64,000 bases of DNA from Plazaster borealis (GCA_021014325.1 CM037466.1:13976765-14040764); one strand, 5' to 3'. Counted from the first letter of the stretch, positions 23,668 through 35,866 are shown. Notes: a model not told the origin generated them from the letters alone. A program made the numbers and translations.

Positions 23668-24152
23668 AAAGGCACTGTACACGTTTGGTAATTACTCAAA
23701 AAATCTATACTAGCATAAAAACTTACTTGGTAACGAGCAACGGAGAGCTGTTGATAGTATAAAACATTGTGAGAAACGACTCCCTCTGAAGTAACGTAGT
23801 TTTTGAGAAAGAAGTAATTTCTCACTAAAATATTAAAACACTTCAGGCCTGAAGAAACCTAGCCCACCTTGTTGAGCTGTAATGGCTCTCTTTTAACATC
23901 GGTCTTATAACACTCGCCATTACAGTGTTATAAGACCGATGTTAAGAGACAGCCATTCCAGCTCAACAAGGTGGGCTAGAAGAAGCCTTTCTCAGGCATC
24001 TGAAAGCACAGACATTTGTACAAGGGTGTTTTTTCTTTCATCATTTTCTTGGAACTTCGATTACCAATTGAGCCCAAATTTTCACACGTTTGTTATTTAT
24101 ACACCAAGTGAGAATACTGGTCTTTGACAATTACCAAACGTGTTCAGTGTCT
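23668..24152 (-). mobile_element. MITE family A, copy A7, with nested foldback
   Basis: Family A arms flank a second-type hairpin (CTTCAGGCCTGAAG at 23841-23854) that has been broken by the insert at 23855-23981. The left end lacks the full TTAA (TTCAAAGG), and the right end is degraded (GTGTCTGTAAC). Confidence 0.8.
23855..23981. mobile_element. 127-bp foldback element nested in A7
   Basis: The arms CTAGCCCACCTTGTTGAGCT / AGCTCAACAAGGTGGGCTAG continue as a near-perfect palindrome to a short loop at ~23913. The tetranucleotide GAAG flanks both sides (23851-23854, 23982-23985), a likely target-site duplication. Confidence 0.75.
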
Positions 24153-24949
24153 GTAACTTCCCCAAAAAGTGAGTCATGTTTACAGGACCTCTCAAGTCCC
24201 CACAACGTTCACCATCATCATATCCATCATTTCTGTTGTTTATTGAGCCACTTTGTACAAACAACAATAGATCTATTTTTCTTATAAACACAATTTCACC
24301 AGCTAGTAGAAGGATAATAAATAACTCTATCAGCGTAAATCACCGGTGTGCTCGGTAGGTTGCTGAGGGTCAACCTGGATTCCCCCATCAAAATGGTCGT
24401 GGGAAAATCTAGCGAGCCCTTGAAGTAGATTTTAAAGGGACATTCCTCCCTTTTCAGCAGTCATTCTATTCGTAAAATATGTGATCGTTTTGAGAGATTT
24501 ATCGCTCCTGTTTTCTTGTTTTAATATCGTCGTGTGCCCGAACGAAGGCCGCAACAAAAAGTTAACAAAAAAGGGGGTGCATAATTCAAAGTGCAAAATT
24601 GTGTTTCAAGAAAACTAAGCGTGAAAGTTTGATCGGTTTTCAGCCACTCATAAGTCATTATCAGGAAGGTTAAATTCTGAATGGGAATGAGAAAACATGT
24701 CTTAGGGGTAATTCTAGAAACATAAATGTAACAGCGATGCCATGTTTGTTTTGTCAGGAGCCATTTTTGATTGCTTATGGTCAGTGGAAAAAGTACTTTG
24801 TGTGCCTGTAAGTAGAGCGGTGACGCCATACGCCCATCTTCCGGGCCAGGCAGGCGATGTTTAATGTATCTTAATATTAAGAAGACACATTTTAATGTTC
24901 CCAATCAAAACACATTGTGCAATGTTTTCCCTGTAAACCTTTTATTCTT
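24153..24949. other. intergenic, no gene recognised
   Basis: CGTGGGAA occurs at 24398-24405. The 127-codon minus-strand frame at 24521-24904 has no recognisable domain. Confidence 0.4.
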
Positions 24950-25076
24950 ATATCTTAAGTGTATTTTTGTAGTTTCTATGTGAGCTGGGATCCACGGGAG
25001 ATCAGTAATTGTTTTCTCACTGAACTGAATGGATTACCCATGATAAACAAGAAATAAATAAATAAAATAAATACTA
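24950..25076 (+). repeat. probable LINE 3' tail with (AAAT)n end
   Basis: Sequence around GAGCTGGGATCCACGGGAGA followed by GGATTACCC and an AAATAAATAAATAAAATAAA tail resembles 3' UTR ends of non-LTR retrotransposons. No coding part remains. Confidence 0.45.
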
Positions 25077-25643
25077 AAACAAAGATAGTGAATTAACACG
25101 TGAATTTAGACCAAATCTGAGTTTTAAACAGCGTTCCAAAAGTTCTCCATTTTTTCCCTAGGATGATGTTTTCTTAACCCTTGGGTCTGTCCCATCCCAC
25201 TCCAGATTGTCTTCTACTTTTCGGCTAATTATATGAAAACTATCAAGAAGGATACAGTAAAGTCACCTGTGAAAGTTTCACTTGAAATCAGCCAAAACCT
25301 GTCGGTATTTTTACCAAGAACGTCGTATCATGGTCGAATCCATCCACATGTTTAATAGCGAGGTGACCCCGGGTACCAACCGCATGTCTGGCCGTATTGA
25401 GGGCAGCGTTCAAACAGACACCAGGGAAATTTCCAAAAGTCGCTTGCAGGCGATCTTTGGAGAATACAAATATTTCAAGATACTTTTATTGATTATAATT
25501 TTATTGATTTCTAATCAACGGGGGGCACTTCAGACGAAATAACTTCGTAGGTTGTTTACCACCATTACCATCTTTATAACAAGTAGACTTTCGGAGAAAA
25601 AATACACAATTTCCTGTCGGGGTTTTCACTTTGGACCCTACCC

Positions 25644-26018
25644 TTAAAGGCATCGTACACGTTTGGTAATTGTCAAAGACCAGTGTTCTCATTTGGTGTA
25701 TCCCAACATATGCATAAAATAACAAGCCTGTGAAAATTTGGGCTCAATTGGTCATCGAAGTTGCAAGAAAATTATGAAAGAAAAAACACCCTTGTTGTAC
25801 AAATTTGTGTGCTTTCAGATAGGAATCAAAACTTCTTGCAAGAAATTTTTATTATTTTAGTGAGAATATACCTCTTTCTCAAAAACTACGTTACTTCAGA
25901 GGGAGTCGTTTCTCACAATGTTTTATACTATCATTCAACAGCTCTCTGTTGCTCGTTACCAAGTCAGTTTTTATGCTAATATATATTTTGAGTCATTATC
26001 AAACGTGTACGATGCCTG
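25644..26018 (+). mobile_element. MITE family A, copy A8
   Basis: Starts at TTAA 25644-25647 with AGGCATCGTACACG and ends ACGTGTACGATGCC with a degraded right TTAA. The central hairpin is AACTTCTTGCAAGAAATT. Confidence 0.85.
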
Positions 26019-28199
26019 TAACCATGAAATTTAAATTTGAAAAAACCCAAAATTGTATTCGTAGGTCTTGGTTATTAGTCACGTGCACGCTGTCGTCATC
26101 CTCACGGTATCCGTAAACAACATACGTACTGAGGAAATGGCGGGAATCAAACTCACAAACTGACCTTGACGACAAGCCGTTTTTGTACTTCGTCTGGGAA
26201 ATTCTTCTTTTAGTCGATGTTGAAAACTGCAAAAAAAATAAACAATTAATTAGAGATTCAGGAAGTGTTTGTCTGAATATAGCGTGGGAATTAACAAACT
26301 CGTTTCTGGTCGATCCCCTGGGTGTTAACTGCACATGGCGAGCTTTTTGATGATATAACAAGATGGAGTTAAAGGATGTGTTGTCAAAATATACTTGGAC
26401 AACCATCATTGTAACTATCGCTGGCATACAGCTAGTTTATTTACGATGGTGACATAGGGGGGTTGGCAAGTCCTCCATGGTTTATTGAATGAAACTTGAC
26501 CGTTGACCAAACGCAAGACGACTCGACCTACCGGAAACCCACGATATGACAAGCGGTTGTGTTTTATGATGCTGGGGCAGTCGGTGCCCTCTATCCCACC
26601 ACGCTTCTATACACATATGAGGCAATAATTTACCAGATTAATTCAATTACGATCGGACAAGCCGCGAGGGTAGACAGCGTGCTATCATGGCCACTGGTGA
26701 CACCGGACAACTCTGGCTTGGTATCCCCATCAAGAGCCGTGGGAATCCCACGAACTTGGAAAACCACGGGTCGGAGAAGTGTTTTCTTACTAATTAAAGA
26801 AGCAGCCCCGACAACTCTCCCACCACCTGGTAATAATGCCTGCGTAACCTGGTGGGGCACAGGGCTTCGTTCAGCCGGCCACGCGAGTGTCCCGTGGCTT
26901 GGGCTGTTTTTGTTCCCGGACCCTCGGGGCGATTGTGAGGGGACGGTGGTGTTTTTTTTAACTTCTTCTTCCAAGCTAGTCAAGCGTACAAATTGTTTAC
27001 TTAGTGGGTTGTTTGTTCTGTTTTTGGAATGTGTGTTTGTGTGGAAAAGCATCTATGCATGAAATTGGAATTGTTTAAGAAGAAAAAAGTGTGATTATTT
27101 AATTGATTGTTGTAAAAGCAAACATGGGAAAGGACAAATCCATTATTAATTTGACACAGGCGCGAGTCGAGTATGAAAGGAGGGTGTGCGCCGCTGTCAC
27201 AAAACAAGTGCAAACACCTCGATGCCTCAGCCCTATACACAGATAGCTGCTCATAGCTTTCATTATTTGTTTACGAAACTACAATACTACAAACAGGAGT
27301 GGTTTGAAAACTTGCTTTTGAAAAATTGATTTCGTAAATGCAGCAGAGAATACGAAGTCAGAGCCTCCATGGTCAGAGCTAGAACTTTGGAGTTGAAACT
27401 ATATGGAATTTGGAGGGAACGAAAGGAGAGAAGAAAGGGAAGCATCTGCCCGAAGGGCACGAAAGAAAAAGCCCATTGCTAATGTGTTTTGACTGAAGCA
27501 CAGATTTTATCCGATAAGAGCGGCATAGACAATAGATAAAGGAATTCCAAAGTTTGAGATAGCGTGGGAAGAATCTGGATTGCGAGGGAAACTGTAGTCG
27601 TAGAGTTGTAAGTTGATATCGACAAATAAACGCTAAGAATTTAAAAGTTGGTATCAGTATTGGGCTCAAAGCGATACTTAGTCTCTAAATTTATGAGCAG
27701 AGAGAATGACCTTTTAAGAAAGTGTTTGTATTGACGGCTAAGTGAACGTCCTTAAAATGTCTCCCTGTTGCCGCCAGAAGCAAACAAGACTAAACACAGG
27801 TGGTTCGTTTCTCTTTTAGCCATTTTCCCCGCAACCCTGTAACATTTTTTGCCAAAGTCAATTCAGTTTAATTGTAAACAGCAGACCCATAAGTCCGGTC
27901 GCTTAATGGCCGTAGTTTAATGTAATGGGTTCGCCTTCTCACGACTGTTATTCCCAGCGAGAAATCCGAAGCGATCCGGGGCGATCGGTTGTCGAGTTCC
28001 CACAGTAGCCGATTCCAGTGATTTGATACGGGTTATAATTAAATATCTCCGGGTAACTCTATATCGAGTTGACGGTCGTTTGCGGTGAAACAGATTATTC
28101 GTTTTCCCGGACCTCTTGCCAAAAAGAAGTATTAGAGAACCCTCACAGAGTGATATCATTTTCAAAGAAAGGTCTTGTGTCTTTTGCGACTGTAGGCAC
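26019..28199. other. intergenic with a GC-richer block at 26640-26960
   Basis: Contains three CGTGGGAA octamers: 26283-26290, 26738-26745 (inside the palindrome CGTGGGAATCCCACG) and 27563-27570. From 26559 to 27062 a frame is open on the plus strand and most of it is also open on the minus strand. Neither translation resembles a known protein. This could be a regulatory region; I cannot support a gene. Confidence 0.4.
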
Positions 28200-28560
28200 T
28201 TAAAGGCACTGAACACGTTTGGAAATTGTCAAAGACGAGTGTTCCCAACATATGCATAAAATAACAAGCCTGTGAAAATTTGGGCTCAATTGGTCATCGA
28301 AGTTGCAAGAAAATGATGAAAGAAAAAACACCCTTGTTGTACAAATTTGTGTGCTTTCAGATAGGAATCAAAACTTCTTGCAAGAAGTTTTTATTATTTT
28401 AGTGAGAAATTACCTCTTTCTCAAAAACTACGTTACTTCAGAGGGAGTCGTTTCCTACAATGTGTTTATACTATCAACAGCTCTCCGTTACTTGTTACCA
28501 AGTAAGTTTTTATGCCAATATTTGTTTTGAGTCATTACCAAACGTGTACGATACCTTTAA
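28200..28560 (+). mobile_element. MITE family A, copy A9
   Basis: Complete copy with TTAA at both ends (28200-28203, 28557-28560). Hairpin AACTTCTTGCAAGAAGTT. A short deletion removes part of the CACTTGGTGTATCC segment. Confidence 0.85.
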
Positions 28561-29032
28561 GGGTGTTTTGTAGGCCGTTGTTGGTAATGCACAACACAAC
28601 GAAAATAGCAGATGGCGTTTCGCGAAAGTCAGAAGCGCGGATTTCTTTCACAAATTACAGGACGCCAGCCGAAATAACTCAAAGTTGTTATGATACTAAT
28701 CGCCATCCAGTTCGATAATAATTTAAATTTGCGTGCAGACCTGGACCGAAACCTGGCAGGTTGAGCCCACTGTCCCATGTAGTAGTGGAGCAGATAGAGG
28801 AAATATTTTGGGAAATTGTGCCTCTGGTGAAAAAAGCATGAATTTTAGCACGAGGTTAGAGTACGCGATGAGAACGATATTTGGCTATCATTGTATGTAG
28901 GGCCATCGCAGAATTGTCCTTTTTAACAATATTTTATAGGTACTATATAACAAGCAATTTTCAAAATTTATAAAATGGCTTCATTTGCTTGTTATTATTC
29001 TATGTGACTCTTAGGAGAAATGGAAGCCATGC

Positions 29033-29215
29033 ATATAGGTTGGCTTAATAGTGGTATACTTTGCTATAACATTCACCTTTGACGGTCCAGGTTCGAATCC
29101 CACCTGTGGGCCTAGGACTGCATGGAGACTCGCATGTGGACTGGGTTTTTAGTCCTACTTGATTGCGTGGGTTTCCCCCATATGCACGTTCCGTCCTTCC
29201 CTGAAGTCTTGATTG
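29033..29215 (+). mobile_element. SINE-like element (tRNA-derived head)
   Basis: TGGCTTAATAGTGG could be a decayed A box, and GGTTCGAATCCC at 29090-29101 is a near-perfect Pol III B box. A non-tRNA body follows with TGCGTGGGTTTCCCC. The 3' border is uncertain. Confidence 0.5.
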
Positions 29216-29698
29216 GCGACGTTCATTTTTGTTAACGTAATCGCCGATATCGCAACACGAATTACTGGAGAAGAGATATCTGTATCACACAAACATCTGG
29301 CTCAAAATGAACTGGCTGTTTTGGTCCAGATTCGTAGACTTGCCCAGTCCTTCCGAGCCAGCCTAAAAGCCAGTCGATGTTGCGCCCTCTACCGGTGAAT
29401 AATACAAAAACAGCGTTGCCAATCAAGACTAGCTTCCCTGCAGTGCTATCCGCTTTTGAGGGTCAATTGGTTTTTCCTTCCTCCATGGTTTCATGGTTTC
29501 ATTAAGAACTAAATGATAACTGGACATGCAGCATCATGTGCTCTTTGGTGTGGTTGAAATTCCCATGAATTAGGAAGGACTTAGTGCAACTGTGCAGAAC
29601 TAATGAGGAGGCGTTGATTGTTGAAATTATAGTTGGAAATAAACAATGAGGTTAAACAGGAGCTTTCATTCCAGTCGTAATACCAAGTCTTCTTATTA

Positions 29699-30038
29699 TT
29701 AAAGGGGTGTGCTCAACATTGGTAAGATTGCACATAACTTAGGGCTCAATTTGTCATCGAACTTGCAAGAAAATAGTGAAAGAAAAAACACACTTGTTTC
29801 ACAAATGTGTGTGCTTTCAAGTTTCAGATGCCTGAGAAAGGCTTCAGGCCTGAAGTCTCTCTCAGATTCAAATATTTTAGTGAGAAATTGCCTCTTTCTC
29901 AAAAACTACGTTACCTCAGAGGCTGTCGTTTCTCACAATGTTTTATACTATCAACAGCTCTCCGTTGCTCGTTACCAAGTAAGTTTTTATGCTGATATAT
30001 CTTTTTGAGTAATTACCAAACGTGTCCAGTGCCTTTAA
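29699..30038 (+). mobile_element. MITE family A, copy A10
   Basis: TTAA at both ends. The left arm is diverged and shortened. The central hairpin is the second type (GGCTTCAGGCCTGAAG at ~29839). The right arm ends ACCAAACGTGTCCAGTGCC. Confidence 0.8.
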
Positions 30039-30429
30039 GTTGTTCTCACGGACGATGTTTTCTCACGCTACGGTCCCGCGTTCTCACGTTTCAAGCGGTA
30101 CGACGCTGGGGCGAAACCGCACACTTCAAGGTGTGAAAGCAAGAGCCAATCAACCGTCACCTGTGTTATTTTCCCTCCTCTCTCTCACTCCCTCTCCGGT
30201 AATGAAAGCCTTGTCGGCGACGGTTATATCCCCGAGGATAGAGAAAACAAACCCTGCTGAATTCTTGGTAGTGCCTCCTTCCTCCATGGTAGAGAGTAGT
30301 TTGCAAGAAGTAAAACTTCCTGTCACCTGTGATTGTTGTAGTTTTATTTGGCATGGCAGGCTTGCACAAAGTTATAAAATCTGGAAATCTGGTCTATGAA
30401 GAGAGCTGAAGAAAAAGCTTTCCCTTGCA

Positions 30430-30872
30430 ACTAACTGTAGAGAGTGTTTTGCATGTATGGCTGCCAAACATGAACCATAACGACAAGAACTCCAAAGTTC
30501 TATAGGATGGTTGTTACACCAGGTTGCCATGGTCAGTCTTTGATGTAAGTTGGAAAGATCACATGCCCAATACAGTTCTGTACGGAGATCTCCTAAAATC
30601 ACTATAAAAATCAGAAAAAGGAGACTAAAATTTGCGGGACATTGCAAGAGAAGTAAACAGATCAAAGGGTGTCAGATTTGGTGCTGTGGAAACCAACACA
30701 TGGAAAAAGGAGCAAAGGAAGGCCAAACAATACATGCATTAAAACCAACTATGTGAAGACTCCAACCTGACCTATGAGGACATAGGCAACTGCATCCTGG
30801 ACAGGAACATTTAGAAAGCCATCACAAATGTCCGGTGGAAGCCATTGATATGAATGAATGAATGATTTTGTC
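30430..30872 (+). pseudogene. decayed non-LTR retrotransposon C-terminal region
   Basis: Pieces in shifting frames read LYGD at ~30577, then KITIKIRKRRLKFAGHC and CCGNQHMEKGAK. These match the conserved tail after the reverse transcriptase in a widespread animal LINE group (LYGDLPK...I+RRLKFAGHCWR...W.P.HG.R). Stops and frameshifts interrupt it throughout. It ends in a GAATGAATGAATGA tail, typical of such LINE 3' ends. Confidence 0.7.
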
Positions 30873-31084
30873 TTCAGTTGACTATAGTTAACGCCCCGGT
30901 GCGAGGGAGGGAGCAAATGATATGGAAAATAGATGACGTCCGGAGTCTGAAAACTACTTTATCAAAAAAGAGCATCAGAAAAGACAAAAAATGCATGTCA
31001 ACTTAAGTTTGATAATGGCATAGACCTTCTAACCACATCAGGAAAATAGAGGCCCAGTGTACAAGATTACATATCCCGCACATT

Positions 31085-31400
31085 TTAAAGTTGCATGGCC
31101 CATTTAAAAATATATATATAAATATATACTATTCTATGAACAAGTTTTGACATGATGCTGTTTCAAAACGAAAAACTTCTGCATATGACACGGACATTGC
31201 ACAAACAGTCAAAACAATTAGTTCATGGCTGATGGATGTGAGATAATGCCGGGATACCGCCAATAATTCATTCTTAGTTTTTAGCAACCATAACTTATAA
31301 TTGGTGGATCTTTTCGTGCAGTAGGCCTACCCTAAATGAAATCTTGTAACTTTCTTGAATCTATACAAAAATAGCTATTTCAAATCAAAATTTTCGGGTC
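31085..31400 (+). repeat. dispersed repeat family J, copy J1
   Basis: Shares ordered blocks with 53287-53625: AAAGTTGCATGGCCC, TGTTTCAAAACGAAAAAC, GTGAGATAATG(C/T)CGGGA and CAAAAATAGCTATTT. Type unknown. Confidence 0.65.
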
Positions 31401-32758
31401 AAATCGGACAAAAACCGAACCTAACATCTTTAAGCGCTTTGAAAATGTATATTGGGGGGAGGTATCATCACACTGCAAACAATTAGAGGGCTGTGTTGAA
31501 ATTCTTCAACGATTTAGTATGTTCGGGATGTAGGCATACAGGTTTCGCATACAATATCAGACATCTGGCATCATTTGGTGATCTTTAATTGAGAGATGTG
31601 ACATTGTTTGAAACCCGTTCCACAAAATAATTCAGAATAAATTATCTGAAAGCTTCGACAACTTGTTGCTTATGAATATCCGTCACTCGTGATATGATTC
31701 CCCGTGCATCACTCGTGAAATTACAGTTTATAAATGATCAGTGGTCAAAACGAGGAACGAAGTAACGAGGTCAAACAGAGTGGCACCTTTTTTTTTATTC
31801 GAGAAAGGCCCTGGGGACCTACTTTGGTGACCCTCGCGCACGCAGTGTGCGCCCGCAAGAAGCACGACCCACACTACTAAACCCCGCAAGCAACCCGTGC
31901 CAATACGCCGTATACACGTACACCACAGACACAAGCCTAGGGGCACACGGACGCGGGGTAAGAAGAAAGGCTGTGCTATTTTGGCTGTTTACAGCAGCGC
32001 AACAATTTGTTTTAATTGATACCAGGCTTCAAACCCTACCCCCGAAGTAAGATGTTCCCACGCCCTCTAGACCAACCTCTCCCGACCGCCAGGTCCCCGA
32101 AATTGTTTTTCTTTGCGGTTTTTCTCTCCGCTTAAAAACCGACTCGGGTTCAGACAGTCTTCAGACATAACACGAACGCAAAGCTTGATTTCTATTTTAT
32201 CAACGGCCGAGGAGCCATCAATCATTTTGGGGCTGACGTCATTTTTTGTCCAAAATAAACTCCGCAAGAAGTTCTTCTGACATATTGAGTGATAGTGTCG
32301 GTTTGGGTTTGCTTTTATTCCATTTTGGTGCTCGTAGAGTGATTCCAAGTACTCTGGCGCGAAAGCCCTTTTAGCCTTGGACTTTTTTGAACGTCTTATT
32401 ATTGAGTAGTTTGAAAATTGACAAAGAAAAGAACTATTGTGCTCTCTAAGTAGAGCAAACCTGAGTTTGAAATCGATTTTCGCATACACATGATATCTCC
32501 TTCGCGACGCTGACTTTGAAGTGACCAACTCATAGATGTAATTACATTGTAATTGTTTATACATCTCTATCATCTAGGTATTTAAATGATGCTTGTTAGT
32601 AGTTTCCCTCATGTAATCATACTTGTCTGTCTAGTCCAACTCCAATGTCTTTCTAGTCGTTTGTCTTTTTGTCCTAGGGCTGAATTCTACAAGTTTTGAC
32701 TTCCTAAATCAGCCTTCATACTCCTCTTTCTATCATACTGTGTGCACTACTGACTTCA
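31401..32758. other. intergenic, no gene recognised
   Basis: Includes the 168-codon minus-strand frame 32067-32573 (basic, no recognised domain, no visible splice or promoter context) and a TTCCCACG at 32055-32062. Confidence 0.35.
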
Positions 32759-33100
32759 TTAAGGGCATCGTATACGTTTGGTAATGACTCTGATAATTAA
32801 TGTTAATACAAACTTACTATAATGCATTTTGAGAAACTTTTCACTTCGAAGTACTGCGGTTATGGAAAAATATATCACTTTTTATCCCCAAAAACATTTG
32901 AATCTGAGAGCCGTTACCACAGAGTGTGTATTCCAATGCAGATTATTCTTCCTGCGTCGACATAACCGCTCCAGATTTTCGGCATACCTCAAAAACGCTA
33001 CCACTTTTTGAAATGCATTTTTCACATGGTATATATCGACAACTATTATGTTTGAAACAAACAATAGGCTCCAATTACCAAACGTGTACAATGCCGTTAA
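32759..33100 (+). mobile_element. MITE family B, copy B1
   Basis: TTAA-flanked (32759-32762, 33097-33100) with ends AGGGCATCGTATACGTTTGG and CCAAACGTGTACAATGCC. Internal marker ACTGCGGTTATGG, and the ATAACCGCTCCAGATTTTCGG block. Related in layout to family A but distinct inside. It is followed at 33140-33180 by a TTGAATTGAATTGAA tail. Confidence 0.8.
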
Positions 33101-33180
33101 TTTAGTACTTTGTTTTTGATTCCTTATTTTCTCTTACAAGAAAGTATGAAAATAAATGTTTTCTTGAATTGAATTGAAAA

Positions 33181-33937
33181 GGATCCGACCATAAAACGTT
33201 GGTTTTTAATCCGTTCATGGAAACTGTAAATGTAACATCGACCGCAATGTTTGTGCTGTAGTCTAGACAACTTAAAAAAGAACCACCTTGCACTCGTAGC
33301 CGTGGGAAATAAAGAACTTGTCGTGTTGGATGTCGAAACAGAAACGTGGTTCGGTTCCGGTATGCAGTTGGCCTAATCCTCTTGTCCGTTAAGTGCTTGG
33401 CACTGCCTGGCGAAAACGAAAATCATTTTGTCAGAGGTTGTATGATGCACTCGCCATTTTGTTGTTTCCCTCGTGAACAACTACTGTAAGGAAAACTATA
33501 CCATCTGGCAGAGAGGGAGTCCCCCAAATATTGTTCCCATATCGGTACTTAACACACTCTTTTCCTCTTGTAGAGAGTTACCCCCCCCCCACCCCCACTC
33601 ACACGTTTGTGAATCTCGCTAATCGAGGACTTCTCTTTGTTCTCCCATTGTTTGGACATGCTTTTTTTTAAGCGACGTCCCCATTGGTTTTGTACACGAA
33701 AACGAAGCGAGGACGTCCTCGCTCTGTCAAACACCCGGATCCCTTTTGTTAAAGTCCTCGGTTTGAATGGATTGACACGCTCACACACACACCCTAAAAT
33801 CCTTTAAAGAATTCATGAGATTCCCAGAACACAATGAAGACACACTATAGGGGCGTGGTACACGATGCCCCCATATCGAGCCCCGCAAAATGAGGAACAC
33901 GTCGCTCATTCTTTTTCTACAAATAGGATCAGCTTCT
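33181..33937. other. intergenic, no gene recognised
   Basis: CGTGGGAA at 33301-33308. A poly-C/ACC-rich tract lies at 33581-33597. Confidence 0.4.
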
Positions 33938-34477
33938 ACACACTAAAAACCCACGGGTCTGAATTGACCCGGATTCCGGGTCCTAGGGGGCCTGACCCAT
34001 TTCCGGGTCAGGCTGACCCAGAAGCATTTTTTTTTTACACCGCAGCGAGGGGTTTTGTACTGTAATACTGCCAATTCCTGTCTTGAGATGAGACTACAAA
34101 CATTTATGCCTATGAAGGTTTAGGTTTAGGGTTAGGGTCAGGGTTAGGGTTAGGGTTAGGGTCAGGGTTAGGGTCAGGGTTAGGGTTAGGGTTAAGGTTA
34201 GGGTTAGGGTGAGGGTTTAGGGTTAGACCTAGTCTCCTATCTCAAGACGGAATTGACAGTGTTACAGTACAAAACCCCTCGCTGCGGTGTAAAAAAAATA
34301 TACGCGACCCGGAAAGTGGTTAACAATTTTATTTTGACCCGGACTCTGCGCCATTTTAACCCATTTTGGGGTCATTTTGACACTGATTCCCGGTCATACT
34401 GACCCAGAAATGGGTCAGGCCCCACGGCACCCGGATTCCAGGTTAATTCTGACCCGGAAGTTTTTACAGTGTAAAAC
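33938..34477. mobile_element. element D copy D2 with a nested TTAGGG hairpin
   Basis: The ends CACTAAAAACCCACGGGTC and GACCCGGAAGTTTTTACAGTG form imperfect inverted repeats. Repeated CCCGGGTC-like words occur inside. An inverted repeat with telomere-like loop occupies 34027-34298. Confidence 0.65.
34027..34298. repeat. inverted repeat with (TTAGGG)n-like loop
   Basis: The left arm (34030-34095) contains ACACCGCAGCGAGGGGTTTT; the right arm (34229-34296) contains its complement AAAACCCCTCGCTGCGGTGT. Between them, 34119-34226 is a run of TTAGGG units mixed with TCAGGG and TTTAGGG variants. Confidence 0.85.
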
Positions 34478-34821
34478 AAAATGGCGGCACATTGTTAGAG
34501 GTCTAATAGGCCAATGAAGGATAACTAAACTATGCCAACCTGCAATGGTTATGCTGTGAATGCTTCTACACAGTACACAGTCAAGGTTTCAGTTAGTTAA
34601 AAGTGTTTTGCCAAGAGTAACATAAGTTATTCGCAAGTTGTATTTTTGTAGTTACTTGTGAGCTTACTGACAATATAGTTGCCCTCATTCAAAAGGTGAA
34701 TTTTTAGATCGGGTACTTTTGACGAAACTAATTTATCCGAAATAGGCTGGATACCAATTATTTATTATATCGGCACGTATGGTCTTTTCTCGAAACCGAA
34801 AACAGAACCAGTGGCGAGTTG

Positions 34822-34844
34822 CCAGACGCAGGAGCTGCGTCTGG
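34822..34844. other. perfect 10-bp stem hairpin
   Basis: CCAGACGCAG, loop GAG, CTGCGTCTGG. No transcription context is known. Confidence 0.6.
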
Positions 34845-35639
34845 TGTGAAGGGTTTAAGTCCTACGCGCTGCGGTATATTGACAAAACAAGGAATTTTCG
34901 ATGACTCAGGGAGTGACCAGGTTCAAAACAAAATAAAACAACAATGATGTTGTGGTTGTGGGCTTGAGAAAATGTCTGATGTTATCAAACACCGTAAAAG
35001 GGTCCAGTCAGAGAAATGGCATTTTAAGCAAACTAGTGGTTTGCGTAGTACTTTGCTGATGTTCAACAAGTGACCAGAATTAGACAAAGAATTCAGTGTT
35101 CGAAACTTTTGTTCATGAGTGGTTTTTTGGGGGTCCCACCATACCACCGAAGATTAACGGTTTGGGTGACTCTCTGTGACACTCCCGTCGTGGGAGAGTA
35201 GGTGGAAGAACCCGCGCGGGCTCTAAGCGGTCCGAACTGTCCAAATCGCGGACCTTACGAAAGTCGAAAGTGGAACTCTCCTTTTGACAATGAATAAGTA
35301 CCCTTTCATCAGCAGTTATTGCATGTCTCTCTTTAAGTCTGCACATCAATCACAAGAAACGGGAGAAATCAGCGCAACTTGAGCGATGAAGCCTACTGGG
35401 ACATCGTGTCAGTTGACGGCAGTGGTTTAAGTTCAACCGCTTCTTCCGAGCTGGCTCAGAAACTTAAAGTGACAATCCAAGTTTCCTTTTTTCCCCCGGA
35501 AAAAAAAATAATATTAGCAGACGTAAATCTTTGATGATCAAGTTGTTATTATATATTTCTGGTAATGAGTCCAAGGATGCCTCAATCACTGTAGCTCGCA
35601 AGCTTGAGGAAACCGAACGGTTGTAAACCAGAAACACTA

Positions 35640-35866
35640 CTATATAATCCCTACTCTTCCACAATAATTATTCTGGGTTATTTTACGTGCACTACCAAAT
35701 CTTGTACATGGGACCTACGGCTTAATGTCCCATCCGAAGGACAACAAAGCAATAATGGTAAAATTTCTTGCTGTAGGACACAAGTGCCACGACCTGGACT
35801 CGAACCCACACTCTGCTGATCAGAAACACCAGAGCTCGAGTGCTCTTAACCGCTAGGCCACGACAC
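35640..35866 (-). mobile_element. tRNA-derived SINE
   Basis: Read on the minus strand it starts GTGTCGTGGCCTAGCGGTTA (A-box region) and has GGTTCGAGTCC (B box) near 35800. The body has CGGATGGGACATTAAGCCG and GTAGGTCCCATG, a core seen in marine invertebrate SINEs. Derived from a Ser/Leu-type tRNA layout (inference). Confidence 0.75.

Noticed and set aside
26559..27062. 167-codon plus-strand frame as a gene
   Set aside because: The opposite strand is also largely open, neither product resembles a known protein, and GC-rich DNA readily gives such frames.
32067..32573. 168-codon minus-strand open frame
   Set aside because: Basic composition with no recognisable domain, no splice or promoter context, and AT-rich surroundings; treated as a chance frame.
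35640..35866. functional tRNA gene on the minus strand
   Set aside because: A and B boxes are present but the tRNA arms are imperfect and a conserved SINE body is attached.
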